Below, piece after piece: positions 34,701 through 47,290 of a stretch of 64,000 bases of DNA. Location of the stretch: contig NCSJ02000018.1 of NCBI GenBank assembly GCA_002812745.2, positions 124,001-188,000 on the forward strand, read 5' to 3'. A program made the translations under genes and the position numbers. The notes below the pieces were generated by a model that had not been told where the DNA came from, searched no databases, and was given only the letters and a program-made list of their open reading frames with translations. The DNA comes from Scytalidium lignicola (taxonomy: Eukaryota > Ascomycota > Leotiomycetes). Within the stretch, counting starts at the first letter, position 1. Every line of letters begins with the position of its first letter.

Positions 34701-37443
34701 AATCCGTCACCAGAGAATCATACAGATGTGTGCACGATAAGAGAAGGTTATAGCGCCCTGAGACAAGTTCAACCTTGTCAACAATACTCGAGATTCTATC
34801 GCCGTCCCGACTACCATCAAGAAGTCCACTACGACTTAGGAGCGGCCACACTCGCCCAGGGCAGATTGGGATCAAGGCATAGATCAATTGCACACAACTG
34901 ATTAAAATGTCCAAAGGAGCTTCGGATCCGATATTAGCAGATTGCCTTTGAATCTCCTCTTCAAATATGCTGAATATCACGGAGATGATATCACCGTTAC
35001 GGTGTAGTCCACCGCTAGCAGTTTCTAGCACCTGAAGTGCTTGATCTTTAGAATCAGCCTTGTTCTCTATTGAATTGTTGATACTGAGCAAAATTGTCGC
35101 GAATATCCCGATAATCTCAGCTACGGCTTCGAAATCTGCTGGCCCGCCGATAGTGGCGTCAAAATACTCAGCCGCAGTAAGATATGTTTCTAACAGCTTT
35201 CCAAAGTATTTTAAGCCCGAATACTCATGGAACCAGAGAGCAACCTTCGGTCCTGATTCGTATATTATGCGGCCTATGGTTCCCTGCTGGATACAAAAAT
35301 CCGTATCAGACACAAATATGAGTGATTGGGAGAGATCTCCTCGAGTAAGTAGCAGCTTTGATTTTGAACGAGGTTCAAAAAGCTGCACAGGCTCTGTGAG
35401 GCGAACAGTATTGTTGTTTTCATCTTCATTTGCTGTCTCATAGTGCATGAAATCATCCGTCAGTAGATATGTAAAGGTAGGAAGTTTTCTAAGCATCTCC
35501 ACTGCGGGGATGTTCTGCTCTGCTTCAAGGGGACTTGTACAAGCAGCGATTGCACGAATCATTTTCAAGTATGGAAGTGACTCGTAAGGGTACCTTAATG
35601 AGGCTGCCTTGAGAAGGTCACTTACCAGTGACGAGTCTCTCAAAAAAGCGATAACGGGGTCATTGATATCAGAATATAGAGGTGCATCAGCCAAATCCCA
35701 GAAACTATGGCCCCCCGTTAGAGCTGACAGAGTTGCTGTTATCAACTCTGAAATATATCCTACATCAGAGACCGCACTACTGATTAGATCCAATATGGTA
35801 ATCCGCATTCGGGCGCCGATGGTACTCGAAAAATAAGCATCTGCAGAACTTCCTAAGTGCAGAGCGAGAGTGGACAGATTCTCAAAGACACAACTGCCGT
35901 TGACTGCACTGTTTACCAGGTATTGAATAGGGTCTTCCTCTGTACTGTCCATTATGTCTTCTAAGACAGCATCGTAGGGACTAGGTTCCACATCAAAAGA
36001 ACTATCGAGAGAGAGCCGATGCGAAAGATCAACTTCCTCACCTCCAGGGAGCAATTTTCTAGACGTCAAAATCACTCGCATAGCCTGAATGATAATCCCC
36101 CACGCAAAGACTGAAGACCCCGCTGTAGCAAAATTTTCAGCTGCTACATCCATAAATATGCCTTGAAGACTCGTTAATGTTTTGGGATTCATAATATATG
36201 CTGGATTGCCATCCTCCAGAGCTAAGACACCTCCAGATTGTGTAAAATAGGAGCGACAAGTGCCGACACTAAGAATTGATAGCGATACCATAGATGCTAC
36301 CGACTGTAGTGGGATAAGTAATATTTGAACTGATGGGTTCGACTACCAAAGTTAGTCATTGGCACAAATACAGCCTGCTAGAGTGGAACTTACCATAGCG
36401 AAATCATTGAAGAAGCCGAATTGAGAAATGAGCTGGAACCATCCAAGAACAACAGTCGATGATTGAATACCGGTCGATGAATCTACAACTTGGAATATAA
36501 TCTCCATTGTATGCGTTGCTTCAGCCAGCTGTGTGCATGTCCACTCTATCTCAATTTCTTCACGAGCGCCTTCGCCCCTGTAAAAACCACTTCCCGCAGT
36601 TATATTCTCAACATAAGATCGGATAGCTTTGAAGCATTCTAGTAAGAATTCGTCTGATATTGCCAGCTCCTTCCAAAGGCCTTCGGCAATATTTTCTACC
36701 CAGGATGTAGCCAGCTCCAGGTCCTTTCCCTTCCCCCTTTGAAGTGAAGAATCGGTACGATATAAATGCCGTTGAAGAAGAGTTTCCACACATTTTAAGA
36801 GATATCGTCGCTCCGAAAGGTATGTTGTAATTATTCTGGCTCGCCTGGTATTCAAAGAATCGAAATCTGTCTTGATTGTGTTCACATCTAAACCACTGGA
36901 CAAGAGTGGTAATGGTAATACATTCGAGGCTTTATTATCTCCAGCTGCTTCCTGAATACTAATCAATTCCTCTTCTGAGAAACGGCCCCGTAACTTCGCA
37001 TATGGACGGGACTGGCACTCTTCAACCACAACTCGCAAGGCTGATGTTTCACTGATATTGGCCTCTTTACTTAACCATTGAGCATCGTCCTTGACTTCCT
37101 TTATATCGTATTTAGTCTTAGAGGAAGGTGTGACGTTGATGGCAGAGGTTTTTGTCTCGAATGCAGATTTACTCTGCGCTGAAGGCTTGGGGAAAGCATT
37201 AAACGGATGCGCCAGAATTTCTAGGGTCTCAGAATCGCAGAGAAATCTCTCGATGTCGGATTTATTTTCTAATCCGGAGGTATCGTTATCTTGAATCGCA
37301 CTAAAAACTGCTTTCCAGGAGCTATAATACGATCAGAGCTATCCATAATAATTCTTGACTCGAAGTACTCACACAACTAACAAATCACCGTTAAGACATT
37401 TATCCAGCGGCGGGAAATAGCTGATCCCCGATATTGGCGCCAT
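31783..37443 (-). CDS. NUP188: Nucleoporin Nup188
   Basis: Three exons, 37443-37373, 37321-36394 and 36342-31783, with matching phases (GTGAGT/TAG; GTAAGT/TAG), give 1852 residues, in line with fungal Nup188 (~1800-1900). The N-terminus (MAPISGISYFPPLDKCLNGD, FCDSETLEI-type helix, AFETKTSAI, DAQWLSKEANISETSALRVV) and RRYLLKCVETLLQRHLY match the N-terminal solenoid. In the middle, TYLLTDDFMHYETANEDENN and LTEPVQLFEP mark the region that in fungal Nup188 carries an SH3-like insert. The rest is a continuous alpha-helical solenoid with no enzyme motif. Nup188 is part of the inner ring of the nuclear pore and binds Nic96. The long third exon is unbroken over 4560 bases. Divergent from TRP1 over 500 bp. 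Confidence 0.88.
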
Positions 37444-37943
37444 GGCTACCAATAACTGCAAGATAAACTATGCAGCAATGGAGTTATGTGAAGCATGGGA
37501 AAGTTAGTTCCCAGGATCCTGTGAAATTGACTTCCTGTGACGCGCTTTGAGCATCTCGCGTGCGGGTAAGTCTTTGCGATTATGGGGTGTGCGAGTAAAA
37601 AATACTCACACCGCCCGGAGGTACCCTTGACTGGAAAAAGCTACTGCTTCGTAGGATGTGACAACCCGCATGATTTTACACGAGTGTGGAGTAATGATAG
37701 GAGTTAGTAATTATTCGTGTCAAAGAGGTCAGAAGACACTCATGGAAATAGTGGAGTTGCTCACTATATCAACCATTGAACCTATAATTTTCTCAGTTTC
37801 GTGCCTAAACCACACAGGTGGACGGGATTCTGCCATCCGTAGCGGGGTCTTTTGCCGGGATATGAACTCAGAGAAAGCATATATTAAACCTATTAATCTA
37901 ACTTGAGAATGGAAAATCGGGTTTCATGCCACCTATCTAGAAA
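37444..37943. promoter_or_regulatory. Shared divergent promoter, NUP188 / TRP1
   Basis: 500 bp between the start codons. I looked for the general amino-acid control site (TGACTCA) and found no exact copy here, although TRP genes often have one. No gene is seen. Confidence 0.4.
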
Positions 37944-40288
37944 ATGTCTTCAAGTGATCTAATCGACTATTCTCCCCATCAACCCGAGGCGGTTGCACCA
38001 TTACCCAATGCATCAAATGTTATATTGATCGATAATTTTGACTCATTTTCTTGGAATGTGTATCAGTATCTGGTGCTTGAAGGCGCAACAGTCACAGTTT
38101 ATCGCAATAATGCTATCACCGTGGAGAATATTGTCGCCTTGAAGCCTACCCAATTGGTCATTAGTCCTGGTCCTGGGCATCCAAAAACAGACTCCGGTAT
38201 TAGCAGAGATGCTATCAAGCAATTCGCTGGCAAGATTCCTATTCTAGGTATCTGTATGGGCCAGTGAGTATTCCAACAATCGGAATACTTAGAGTAGGAT
38301 CTAACAAACACAACAGGGAATGCATACTCGATCTTTATGGAGGTGAAGTCTCGTATGCAGGCGAGATCCTACATGGGAAGACATCTCCACTCAGACACGA
38401 TTCAAAGGGCGTCTATGCCAATATACCACAGAACCTACCGGTTACTCGGTATCATTCCCTTGCAGGTACATATCCCACGTTACCAGAATGTCTGGAGGTA
38501 TCGGCCTGGGCGGAGTCAAGTGTGGCTGGTGCCGAAGGAGTTATTCTTGGTGTTCGCCATAAGGAGAATGTGCTGGAAGGTGTCCAGTTCCACCCTGAAA
38601 GTATTTTGACTGCCGAAGGGAGACTCATGCTGAAGAACTTCTTGAACATGAGAGGAGGTACGTGGGCAGAAAATGACAAATTGCAGACCGAGGCATCCGT
38701 CCAAGCAAATCAGACTGTCAACAGCTCCAATGGACCCAAGAAAGAGAACATTTTGAACAAGATTTTTGCACACAGAAAGGCTGTTGTTGCTAGCCAGAAG
38801 GAAATTCCCTCCCAGCGTCCTTACGATTTACAGGCTATGTATGACTTGGATATCGCCCCTCCACTGGTTTCATTCGTGGATCGCCTGAGAAAGTCTCCAT
38901 TCCCATTATCACTTATGGCAGAGATTAAACGAGCATCTCCATCGAAAGGTATCATTTCCTTGGCTGCCTGTGCTCCAGCTCAGGCCAGGACCTACGCTCT
39001 TGCTGGTGCAAGCGTGATCTCTGTATTGACTGAACCGGAATGGTTCAAGGGAAGCATTGATGACTTGCGAGCAGTAAGACAAGTACTAGAAGGCATGCCC
39101 AATAGACCTGCTGTATTACGCAAAGAATTCATCTTTGAAGAATACCAGATCCTAGAAGCCCGGTTAGCCGGAGCCGATACAGTGCTCCTAATCGTCAAGA
39201 TGCTGGATAAGACTACCTTGACAAGGCTATATCATTATTCTCAATCGCTAGGAATGGAGCCTTTGGTTGAAGTCAATACAGCCGAAGAAATGGCCATTGC
39301 AGTCGAGCTAGGCTCGAAAGTCATTGGTGTGAACAACAGAAACTTAACCAGTTTTGATGTAGACTTGGATACAACAAGCCGACTTCTCCATCAGGTTCCC
39401 AAAGGGACTATCGTGTGTGCACTTAGTGGCATTTCAGGCCCCAAGGATGTTGAAGCATATCAGAAGAACGGCGTAGGAGCAGTTCTCGTGGGTGAAGCTT
39501 TAATGAGAGCTACGGATACAGCAAAGTTTATCCGGGAACTTCTTAGTGGTGCAGAGGAACCAATAACTCAGGTAGATCGATCAGTTCTGGTCAAAATCTG
39601 TGGGACGAGGACCGCTGAAGTAGCCACCGAGGCCATCAAAGCAGGAGCTGATCTCATTGGAATGATTCTTGTTCCAGGAAGAAGTCGATCGGTTTCCCGT
39701 GAGGCAGCTTTCGCTATCTCCGAAGCCGTTCATGGGGGACACAGGTCTCAAAAAATTTCTAGTATACATGCAATCAGTGCTCTCCAAGCTTCAGATTTCT
39801 TTACCGCATCTACCTCATTCCTAGACACAGCTCGGCCGCTGCTAGTTGGTGTATTTCAAAATCAACCGTTAAAAGATATTTTAAAGCTGCAGAAGGATTA
39901 CAACCTAGATATTGTTCAACTCCATGGAAATGAACCTTTGGAATGGGCTAGAATAATACCTGTTCCAGTTATTAAAAGCTTTAAACCCGGCCAGTCTGGT
40001 CTGGGGAAAAGAGGATACCACAGCATAGCCCTCCTTGATTCTGGAACTGGCGGCACTGGCCAAAAGCTAGATATGGCTGAGGTTAAAGATGCGCTGTCAA
40101 AGGACCAAGGTCTGCAAGTATTGTTAGCTGGTGGCCTCAATCCCGAAAATGTAGCAGAAGCCCTCAAATCAGCAGGGGATCTAAGTGAGAGGATTATCGG
40201 AGTTGACGTCAGCAGTGGGGTAGAGGAGAATGGACATCAAAGTATAGAAAAGATCAAGGCGTTTATTGAGGCAGCCAAAAATTACTAG
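37944..40288 (+). CDS. TRP1: Trifunctional tryptophan biosynthesis protein (GATase / IGPS / PRAI)
   Basis: Two exons, 37944-38263 and 38317-40288 (53-nt intron GTGAGT...AACAG), give 763 residues, equal to the ~760-residue filamentous-ascomycete enzyme. Domain 1 (~25-235) is the class I glutamine amidotransferase of anthranilate synthase: [26 protein letters not shown], nucleophile Cys104 in LGICMGQ, and GVQFHPES. Domain 2 (~265-525) is indole-3-glycerol-phosphate synthase: [47 protein letters not shown]. Domain 3 (~540-763) is phosphoribosylanthranilate isomerase: [58 protein letters not shown]. It works with the separate large anthranilate synthase subunit. The symbol follows Neurospora trp-1 (trpC in Aspergillus). 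All catalytic motifs are intact. Confidence 0.97.
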
Positions 40289-41109
40289 TAGTGCAGGATG
40301 CCGTTTCTAGATGATCCAAACAGTTAGTTTAAATGAAGTTGCTTGATTTCGTAGGTCCTGAAGAGTCTTTCCAAATTGGCTCTATTTCTCGGAAGCCCCA
40401 ATAGGTGCTAAGGAACACCTGCCTCCAACCAACAAGAGTTGGTGGCCGTTTGAACTCAAAACCCAGACTTTCTAATCAGTAGAATCTGAACATGTACCTA
40501 ATTTGAAGTTTTTCCTGACGATTACTCAATTTACTTCTCCAGGGGCCGCTATTTTGAGTCACTCTCTCCTTCTACATCAACAGAGTCTATTGTCGGAGAT
40601 CGACGAGATACAACTCCCACTGGACAAAATTACCCCCTGCAGCCATCCACGTTTGTGAGGAGTTCAACCTTCTTTCATAGAACTAGTTTAACTTCAGACC
40701 TATCAGTATCTCTAAATCTCTGCAGTTTAACTTTTACCTTTCTCATTACTACTATCTTCGTTCACAGGTTTTCGGCGTCCACTTTATATTTTCATACCTA
40801 TAATTTCATTTGCTCATCCTTTCTATATCTATATATTCCCCATTACTACTAGTGTTGACATATCTATATATCTATTTTAAAAGATATCGTGGGTGCTCGG
40901 TTTATGCTGTGGCATCTCACTTCCTCGACCACATCAGTTTTAACTGCAGCAGGTTTCCTGTTTTCCTTCAATTGACCACTGCCACATATACTACCAAGGT
41001 AACACCGTTGAGTATTCTTGCAATCATCTTCAAACTAAGCTCGTACTACCCTCACAACATCTTTGTGTCAAGCTTAAAAGATTCCCTGGTCGGATTTTTA
41101 AATAGAAAC
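40289..41109. other. Intergenic: TRP1 3' flank and leader of BRCT-WGR gene
   Basis: 821 bp. The last ~450 bp is rich in T and C and lies before the ATG at 41110. A long frame runs through it from about 40810 into the gene, but it is hydrophobic low-complexity translation of leader DNA with no domain. A TTGAGTCA lies near 40554, close to an AP-1/CPC1-type site. Confidence 0.45.
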
Positions 41110-42097
41110 ATGCCGAAAAGAGCTTCAAGAAGTGCGTCGGTCAAGAAAAGACCAGTACAACAAGTCTTCATGGGGAAAACCTTATCGCTTTCTGGAGATT
41201 TTGGACAAGATATGTCCTACAGAGATATGGCTCGATTGATCACTATGCATGGAGGCACATTTGTCAAAGACGTTACGGATGATACCGTAATTCTCATATC
41301 TACACTCGATGATTTCAAGAAGAAGAGCAGTCAAGGTACGGTCAATCTGCCATGTCCGATATATTCTTCACATCCAGTACTTTTAACTCTAAAGCTGACA
41401 GAATGAAGTTCGAAAAGCACTAAAGCTACGTCGTTCTTGCACAATTGTAGGTGTTAAATGGCTTATCGACTCTCTACCACAGTCAAATGCGAAGAAAAGA
41501 TTTATGCCCCCTAAGAAATATGCCTTGAACGAACAACTCAGGGTGGATCCTAAAAAAGAATTAGTGGACCGCAGTGAGTGTTCTTTGTGACCCTTAAGGG
41601 GGATTAGAAGGCATCTATTAACATATCGAAGAACTTCATGATATATATACTGATTCCACGGGCTTCAAGTATGAAGTTAAACTCCACCGCTATGAGAATG
41701 AGGTTAAAGCTCACCATGAGAAATATACTCTCTATGTAAGTTATCACAATCGTTTTTTTCCAGCCAAAAATGACAGTCTGTCATAATAACGTATTTTCTC
41801 CAGCTCTTTCAGTCTCGCGCGGCACCCCACACCTACATGACAGGAGCAAAATTTAATAAAGGTTATACCCCAACGGTTTTCTATCGAGATATAATGTGCA
41901 GGCCAAAGACACTTCAAGATGCTCTTCAGGATTTCAAGAAGCTATTTAAAAACAAAACAGGGGTTCCATGGGAACAGAGACTTGAGAAAAGAGAAGGGAG
42001 GAAAGAGACTGAATTTGTATTTGAGGTGCCGAAGTTAGGTCGACCTGTTGGTGAATTACCGGTGGAGTATATAATGCCTGAAGAATGGAAATTTTGA
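41110..42097 (+). CDS. BRCT-WGR protein, PARP-like but lacking the catalytic domain
   Basis: Four exons: 41110-41335, 41409-41573, 41632-41735 and 41804-42097, giving 262 residues with matching phases; the first two introns end in AAG. The N-terminus is basic (MPKRASRSASVKKRPV). A BRCT domain follows (~17-105): FMGKTLSLSGDF, ITMHGGTFVKDVTDDTVILI, KALKLRRSCTIVGVKWLIDS (the conserved Trp). Next is a WGR-type domain (~140-235): FKYEVKLHRYENEVKAHHEK, YTLYLFQSRAAPHTYMTGAK, then a helical part (DALQDFKKLFKNKTGVPWEQ) as after WGR in PARPs. BRCT plus WGR is the N-terminal layout of fungal poly(ADP-ribose) polymerase, but the regulatory and catalytic domains are absent and the next gene is convergent. 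A DNA-break binding role without ADP-ribosylation is inferred. Confidence 0.85.
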
Positions 42098-42433
42098 ATG
42101 AATGGTGGCTGTGGCGAGAAGAGCTTCAGAGATGGAAGGTCAAATAGCAAAGACTTTCCGGATCTGGAAGATCCTCCTATCTCCTCTAGATACTAGTACT
42201 ATTTTTACTTATCCTTGAGACATAAGAGGTGTATAGTGTCCTCATTTCCTTATGGTATACCCGGTAGAGCATTTTTCATCACAGACACCAGCATAAGTTG
42301 TCATTATCCATAGTTTTACTGGTATTTTTAAGGTTATTTCTTTCTATATCACAGCCAGCTAGATTAGGGTATCAACGAATGCAAGTTCCCTCTTAAACAC
42401 CTATTTGGAAAGCTCGAGTTGTCATAAATGCAA
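42098..42433. other. Convergent 3' flanks, BRCT-WGR gene and KTI12
   Basis: 336 bp. Nothing recognised beyond AT-rich 3' flanking DNA. Confidence 0.5.
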
Positions 42434-43480
42434 CTAACCAGCCCCGAAGGAATCATTCAAATACCTAACAAAGCTTTCATGAATTCTCTTAACGGGCACA
42501 GAAGTTTTTCTGTTCAACGTAATAAACTGCCTCCTCAACCTCTGCAATGCCGGTAGACCTACAGGATTAGCCGGTAGCTCTACCACTAACCCACTAGCAT
42601 CATCACCATTTCCTTCATCAATAACAACCTCCCCTCCTCCTTCGCCAGGATGGTCTTTCGTCCACTCCAAAATTCTATTCAGAATCCCCTGGGTGGCGCG
42701 GTCCAACTCATATAAATAATCCTCACTACTAGCTGCTTTGAGAACGGTAGCTTGGTTAGGCCGAATAGATTTCTTGCCGCGTTCAACTTCTGACCCTATA
42801 ACTGCGTCCCAGATTGCTGAGCTGGGCGGTTCAACATCTTCCCAGACAACGGTGAAGAGAGGGCTATCCCAGCGAACCATTGCATTAGGTTCTTCATACC
42901 GGAATACCAGATTTTCCCAGCATTCTTTTTCATATGGGAGGTCCTTTTCTACGTCTTGTTTGTCTTTCCCATCTTCATTTGTGTTGTTGACGCCGTTCGC
43001 TGAACTCCGGCTCAATCGCTCCTCATTCACCTTTCTTGCTTTTTCCACCGTTGTTCCAACATGGACCACACAACAAGGTGTCCGTACGGCCTTTGCTTCG
43101 CAGTATAACTGGTACCGCCATCCCTTGATATAATTCGCACTGTCTAATATGACGATATCTTTGTTGCTTAACACTCGTTTCACTGCGCCATAAATTGTTG
43201 CTCTTGCATCTTTCTCGGAGGAATTATTTGATCTCTCGTTGACATTCTTAGATTCAAGGTCATATACAGTGCGTGGAATACATAATGTATGATCGGAAAT
43301 TAGGTGTACTCGAAGGTTTAGTGTGGGAGAGGATGCGATGCGATCTCTAAAATAGGAAAGAAGTTGCTCCGCGCGATGGGTCTTCCCTGCCGTTGGGTAG
43401 CCAGATATTATTATTAACTTACAGACCTAGCATTAGTTTACTAGATCACAGAGAAGGCTACTTTCAAGACTTACAGGCAT
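42434..43480 (-). CDS. KTI12: Kti12, Elongator-associated P-loop protein
   Basis: Exon 1 holds just two codons (43480-43475), followed by a 57-nt intron and exon 2 (43417-42434), for 329 residues. Joining them at the AAG acceptor gives MPLIIISGYPTAGKTHRAEQ, the standard Kti12 start with its P-loop GYPTAGKT. Further signatures are VHLISDHTLCIPR, the second-motif region KDIVILDSANYIKGWRYQLY with CEAKAVRT, a Walker-like EERLSR segment, RYEEPNAMVRWDSPLF, and the C-terminal RLRRQFITLNRKTS with a final helix. Kti12 hydrolyses ATP, binds tRNA and acts with the Elongator complex in wobble-uridine modification. The family resembles the kinase PSTK. Without the two-codon exon the ORF lacks a start and the P-loop. 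Confidence 0.92.
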
Positions 43481-46400
43481 TGGTAGTTTGGGGTTTGATG
43501 CAGCTTTACAAAAACTTCGGAGGGGCAGAGAGTTTGCAGTGTTTGCACCGAACGATAAGCCGATTGTGTGTCACGTGTATACCCCTCCTTGGAGAGGGGT
43601 AGCTTTGTAGCAACCACTTAGGGTTTGATAATTCTTTTCTCACGTTCAACTGTACTGAAAAGCTACTTCTATGTGGAATTTGTCTCCTATTCTATTGTTT
43701 CTACTTTGCCTATAACTTGGACTAATTTAATATAATGCCGGATATGAGTAGATTCTCATTGGTTTCTAAGGATCTGTTTCATTGTAAACAGAAATATAAA
43801 GACTACAAAATATAAACATTGTATATGTATTTATAGCAAGTTCTAAGAATACCTCGGCCTTCATTTTGTAGCGTTGAATAAAGCTGCAATTACGACTTGC
43901 TCAAGGAAATGCAAAGGAATCTTGAATTAAAACTAGATCATATCTCATATTCAACTAAATTTTTAGGAACTCCTGTTTCTATGGATAAAACTAGCTATAT
44001 TAGATGGAGAAATATATGATGGCAATAGACTAGCACTCACTTCTACAGTTACTCAATTTTTCCATTCTTGTGCCCCGCTTTTGATCCATCAAACAACAAA
44101 CTCGTTGCAGGTTACAAAAACACACAAAAGAGATAACCCCGAAAGTACAAGTTACACGCAACTTAGTCGTGTAGCCTCTAATCCAGCAATTTCGTGAAAC
44201 ATAGCCACATAATGTAGTTTGAGGAGAGATTACACAAAATGAACTAGGGGAAATTGAACGGTATCATCTGTGAACAGTAAAAGAGACCTGGCAACTTACC
44301 TTCTGACAGCAAATACCCGATGTAGACTGGGCGTTTGGTATCATCAGGATATGCTTTCTGGATGGATCAGAGCTGTGCTCTCCATGGAAAGAAAGCGCTG
44401 TCAGCGCACTGAGCCTCAGCATCTTCGTCATTATCATTTCCCACAACAAAATCATGCCCACAGCGAAGCCTTGCATAATCACACACAACATACATGCATG
44501 CATGTATCTGCAAGCAAGGCAGATTTGAGAAACTGTAGTATTGATTTGATGCTTCAGATTTGACGATGCATGCTCCTATTTCTTCACTTGTCTTCGAATG
44601 GATTTTGCTACAGTTGCGGTGCATTAGGCAGAAGTAAGACCTACACTTGATGCGGCCGCAGATAGCTGCATCCCGTTTGATTCGACCTCACGATGTGTCG
44701 GAGGAGTAGAATTGCATTCATTCTCGTAATCTGGTAGGTGTTGAAAGCTCAGGGATTGGTGAGAGATCTGACAGTGACGTCGAAGCAGGTCATCGACGTG
44801 CTAAATACTCTCCGGTCGCAGGGTGATGACCATCATCCAACCCGCAGGATGCCGGCCAATGGAGCTTAATCTCAGTCACACTTTGGGTTACATACGTGGC
44901 AGTCGGAAGACACCCAAATCAAATGATTGTGCCAAGCACAAAGCAGGATTCCACGCAAGAGGTTGGAAATAACGAGAGGACAAAGCTCGACGCAATTTCC
45001 ACGATGAAGATCCCTCTTTCGGTTGACTTGAGCGAGGCTGAGATCTTCAGGGACTTGGAGACAGAAAATGCCTCAGTTGCGACACGTTTCAACTATCATA
45101 CAGTACAGTACTGTAATTACCAACAAGGGCACGGCGTGGCAAAGCTTTTGGTGCGACGAGCCGCTGGTTGATCTTTGGCTCGGCCCGCCGGGCGCGGATC
45201 GCTCACCGTCATACTGTGTACAAGAAATGCCAGCAAAAAATTTCCAAGGAGCGCAAGCCGCCCAGGATGTCTTTGCTCCCTCACCGCGAAATTTGCTTGG
45301 ATCAGCACGATTCCTTGGCCCGCAGCTTGTCGCGCTATTATCAGCTGCGCCCTCGGTTTACCTCAATCATTTCGCAGGATTTGCGCCTCGTGCAGGTTGT
45401 TGTTTGCTTGCCAGCGTGTGCACGAAGGGTCTCCTGTCTGGCCGAAGGTTGATATCCAGTCTCTTTTGCTCCACGTACCTTAGCGCAAACAAGTGATTCG
45501 CAACTTGTCTGCACCTCGATGGATTATCGTCACATCTAATGCAGTGTCCTTCTCACTTTCTCTCCAACCAAACTCCCCAGCGACCGCGCTGCTGCAGCTT
45601 CACACGGGCGCTGACGTCCATAAGTTGGCTAAATATGCTGATGGAACTGACAACGCATCGTCTGTCTTAGTTGGCTGTCGTCCTCATAAGGGCGCTGATC
45701 CCCACTCTGGCACTTCCTCTCTTCTTCATCTTTCCTCTCCATCCAACCTCCTGCCATATTCCTTTGCACTCGCCTTATGCAAGCCTTCCGACATAAGCAT
45801 AAGCATCTTCATATTTTATCCGACCAATGCTCGTAGATTATAATTATTAGGAACCATTTTTACAACATCACCATCAACCTGCTTCTACCACTGGCTCAAG
45901 TATTGAACACACTTCGTCAACACTGTGTCTTCCTTTTTTGTATAGGAATCCAGATGATTTTTGTCCAAACCCATCAGCCGGATATGGAGGCATTCGAACC
46001 ACAAACTCTCTCCAGGACAAAGGCTCCGAGGTACTTTTGCTTTCTTCCTTTCTTTCTGCTTTCAGGGCGTTTTTGCAAAAATGATGTTGTGCGATAAGTC
46101 ATGTATTGGGGTTTTGTTACATGCTTGAGCAATCCACACCAGCTTCTATGGAGTCCACAGAATCCAAACTGTTTTCCGGGATATTCCATAAGTGGCTTCC
46201 AGGGCGTCTGGACCAAATATGGGATTCTTGTCCACGAGCCGTGGCAGGTGACTGTCACATCCGTTGATATGTTGATCACAAAGCAATTGAAATCGCGTCA
46301 AAATGACTTCTGGTAAGTCCTCTGGAAGCCAGTCTCCGGTGTCCGTTTTATTCCGGTTTTATGCCTGGTTCCTGGTCTTGGGATTCTCCGTGGCTCCTGT

Positions 46401-46808
46401 TTCCTATTTATGAGAGTTTCCCAGTCTTGTCTTGAATCGATATCAACAACCTTTCAATGAAATGGAATCCAGCTGGACGAGATACGGACATGCACACCGT
46501 GCTGGCGCGTCATCTTTCCACACTAAATTTCCAAGGAATATCTGGGCACGTGCCATCACGATGTCAGTTTACAACAGGGTGTCTGAATGACACCACTATC
46601 CAACAGCTTTAATTTAAGTTGGCTTGCAGCCGCACACTGGAAAAGGAACCAAGACTCGAGGAGTGTCGACAAACCCGTTGTCCTGTTGTGTGGAGATCTA
46701 CCCCGGATATATAAGTGGATTTGTCAATCATTCATGTACCACCGGTTCCTTTCACCATTTGGATTTGACTTGCCATCCGGCAATGGACAGTCAGACAAGG
46801 CAATAATC
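43481..46808. other. Large intergenic / regulatory region upstream of the C2H2 factor
   Basis: 3.3 kb without a supported gene. It contains an 18-bp perfect palindrome (44490-44507), a GTACAGTAC (45103) and a GC-richer segment (~45120-45450). From ~45500 the DNA is pyrimidine-rich and could be a long leader of the zinc-finger gene with one or more introns; for example a possible 46-nt intron ends at 45947. A stretch after it (45949-46050) could be read as protein, but it has no start codon in that frame, so it is not called. Confidence 0.4.
44490..44507. repeat. 18-bp perfect palindrome
   Basis: ATACATGCATGCATGTAT equals its own reverse complement. It is partly a simple ATGC repeat, so slippage could have made it. 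Confidence 0.8.
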
Positions 46809-47290
46809 ATGCCATCGAGTACGTACACCTAATGAAAGCCGACTACAAGTCATGCATGCTCCCCTTGAATGCCTAGAGTGCAAACTAACTATTGATTGTG
46901 ATTGCTTTTCTTGCAGAATGAGATTCTATGGTCACTTGCTATAAAATACCTTACCCACAAACCCATAATCCCCATTGACTGGATGATCTTCATACATCTC
47001 AATTTTGGTGTCTTGAACTACATTCTGCTCTCTTTTCTGCTTGGTTGGCCAACTGTTATCTACCTTTCTGCTGGATGGATCCATATCCTATGTTATGGAC
47101 CTGCCTCTCTGGTCGGTAGACTCACGTGTGAATGATTGTTTGGTAGTTGCTGACTCAACAGTTTAGGTCGCTTGGATGGATATTGCCTCACTGCATTTCT
47201 CTTTTATTATGCCTTGGTTTCNTTTTTTTGCATTTGAGTTAATGTTTCGTATACTAACCCTTGATGGTGTAGCGCTTTTGATATTTCCAG

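Noticed and set aside
40810..41109. Upstream extension of the BRCT-WGR frame
   Set aside because: The translation is hydrophobic low-complexity leader DNA; the basic MPKRASRSASVKKR start at 41110 fits the domain layout.
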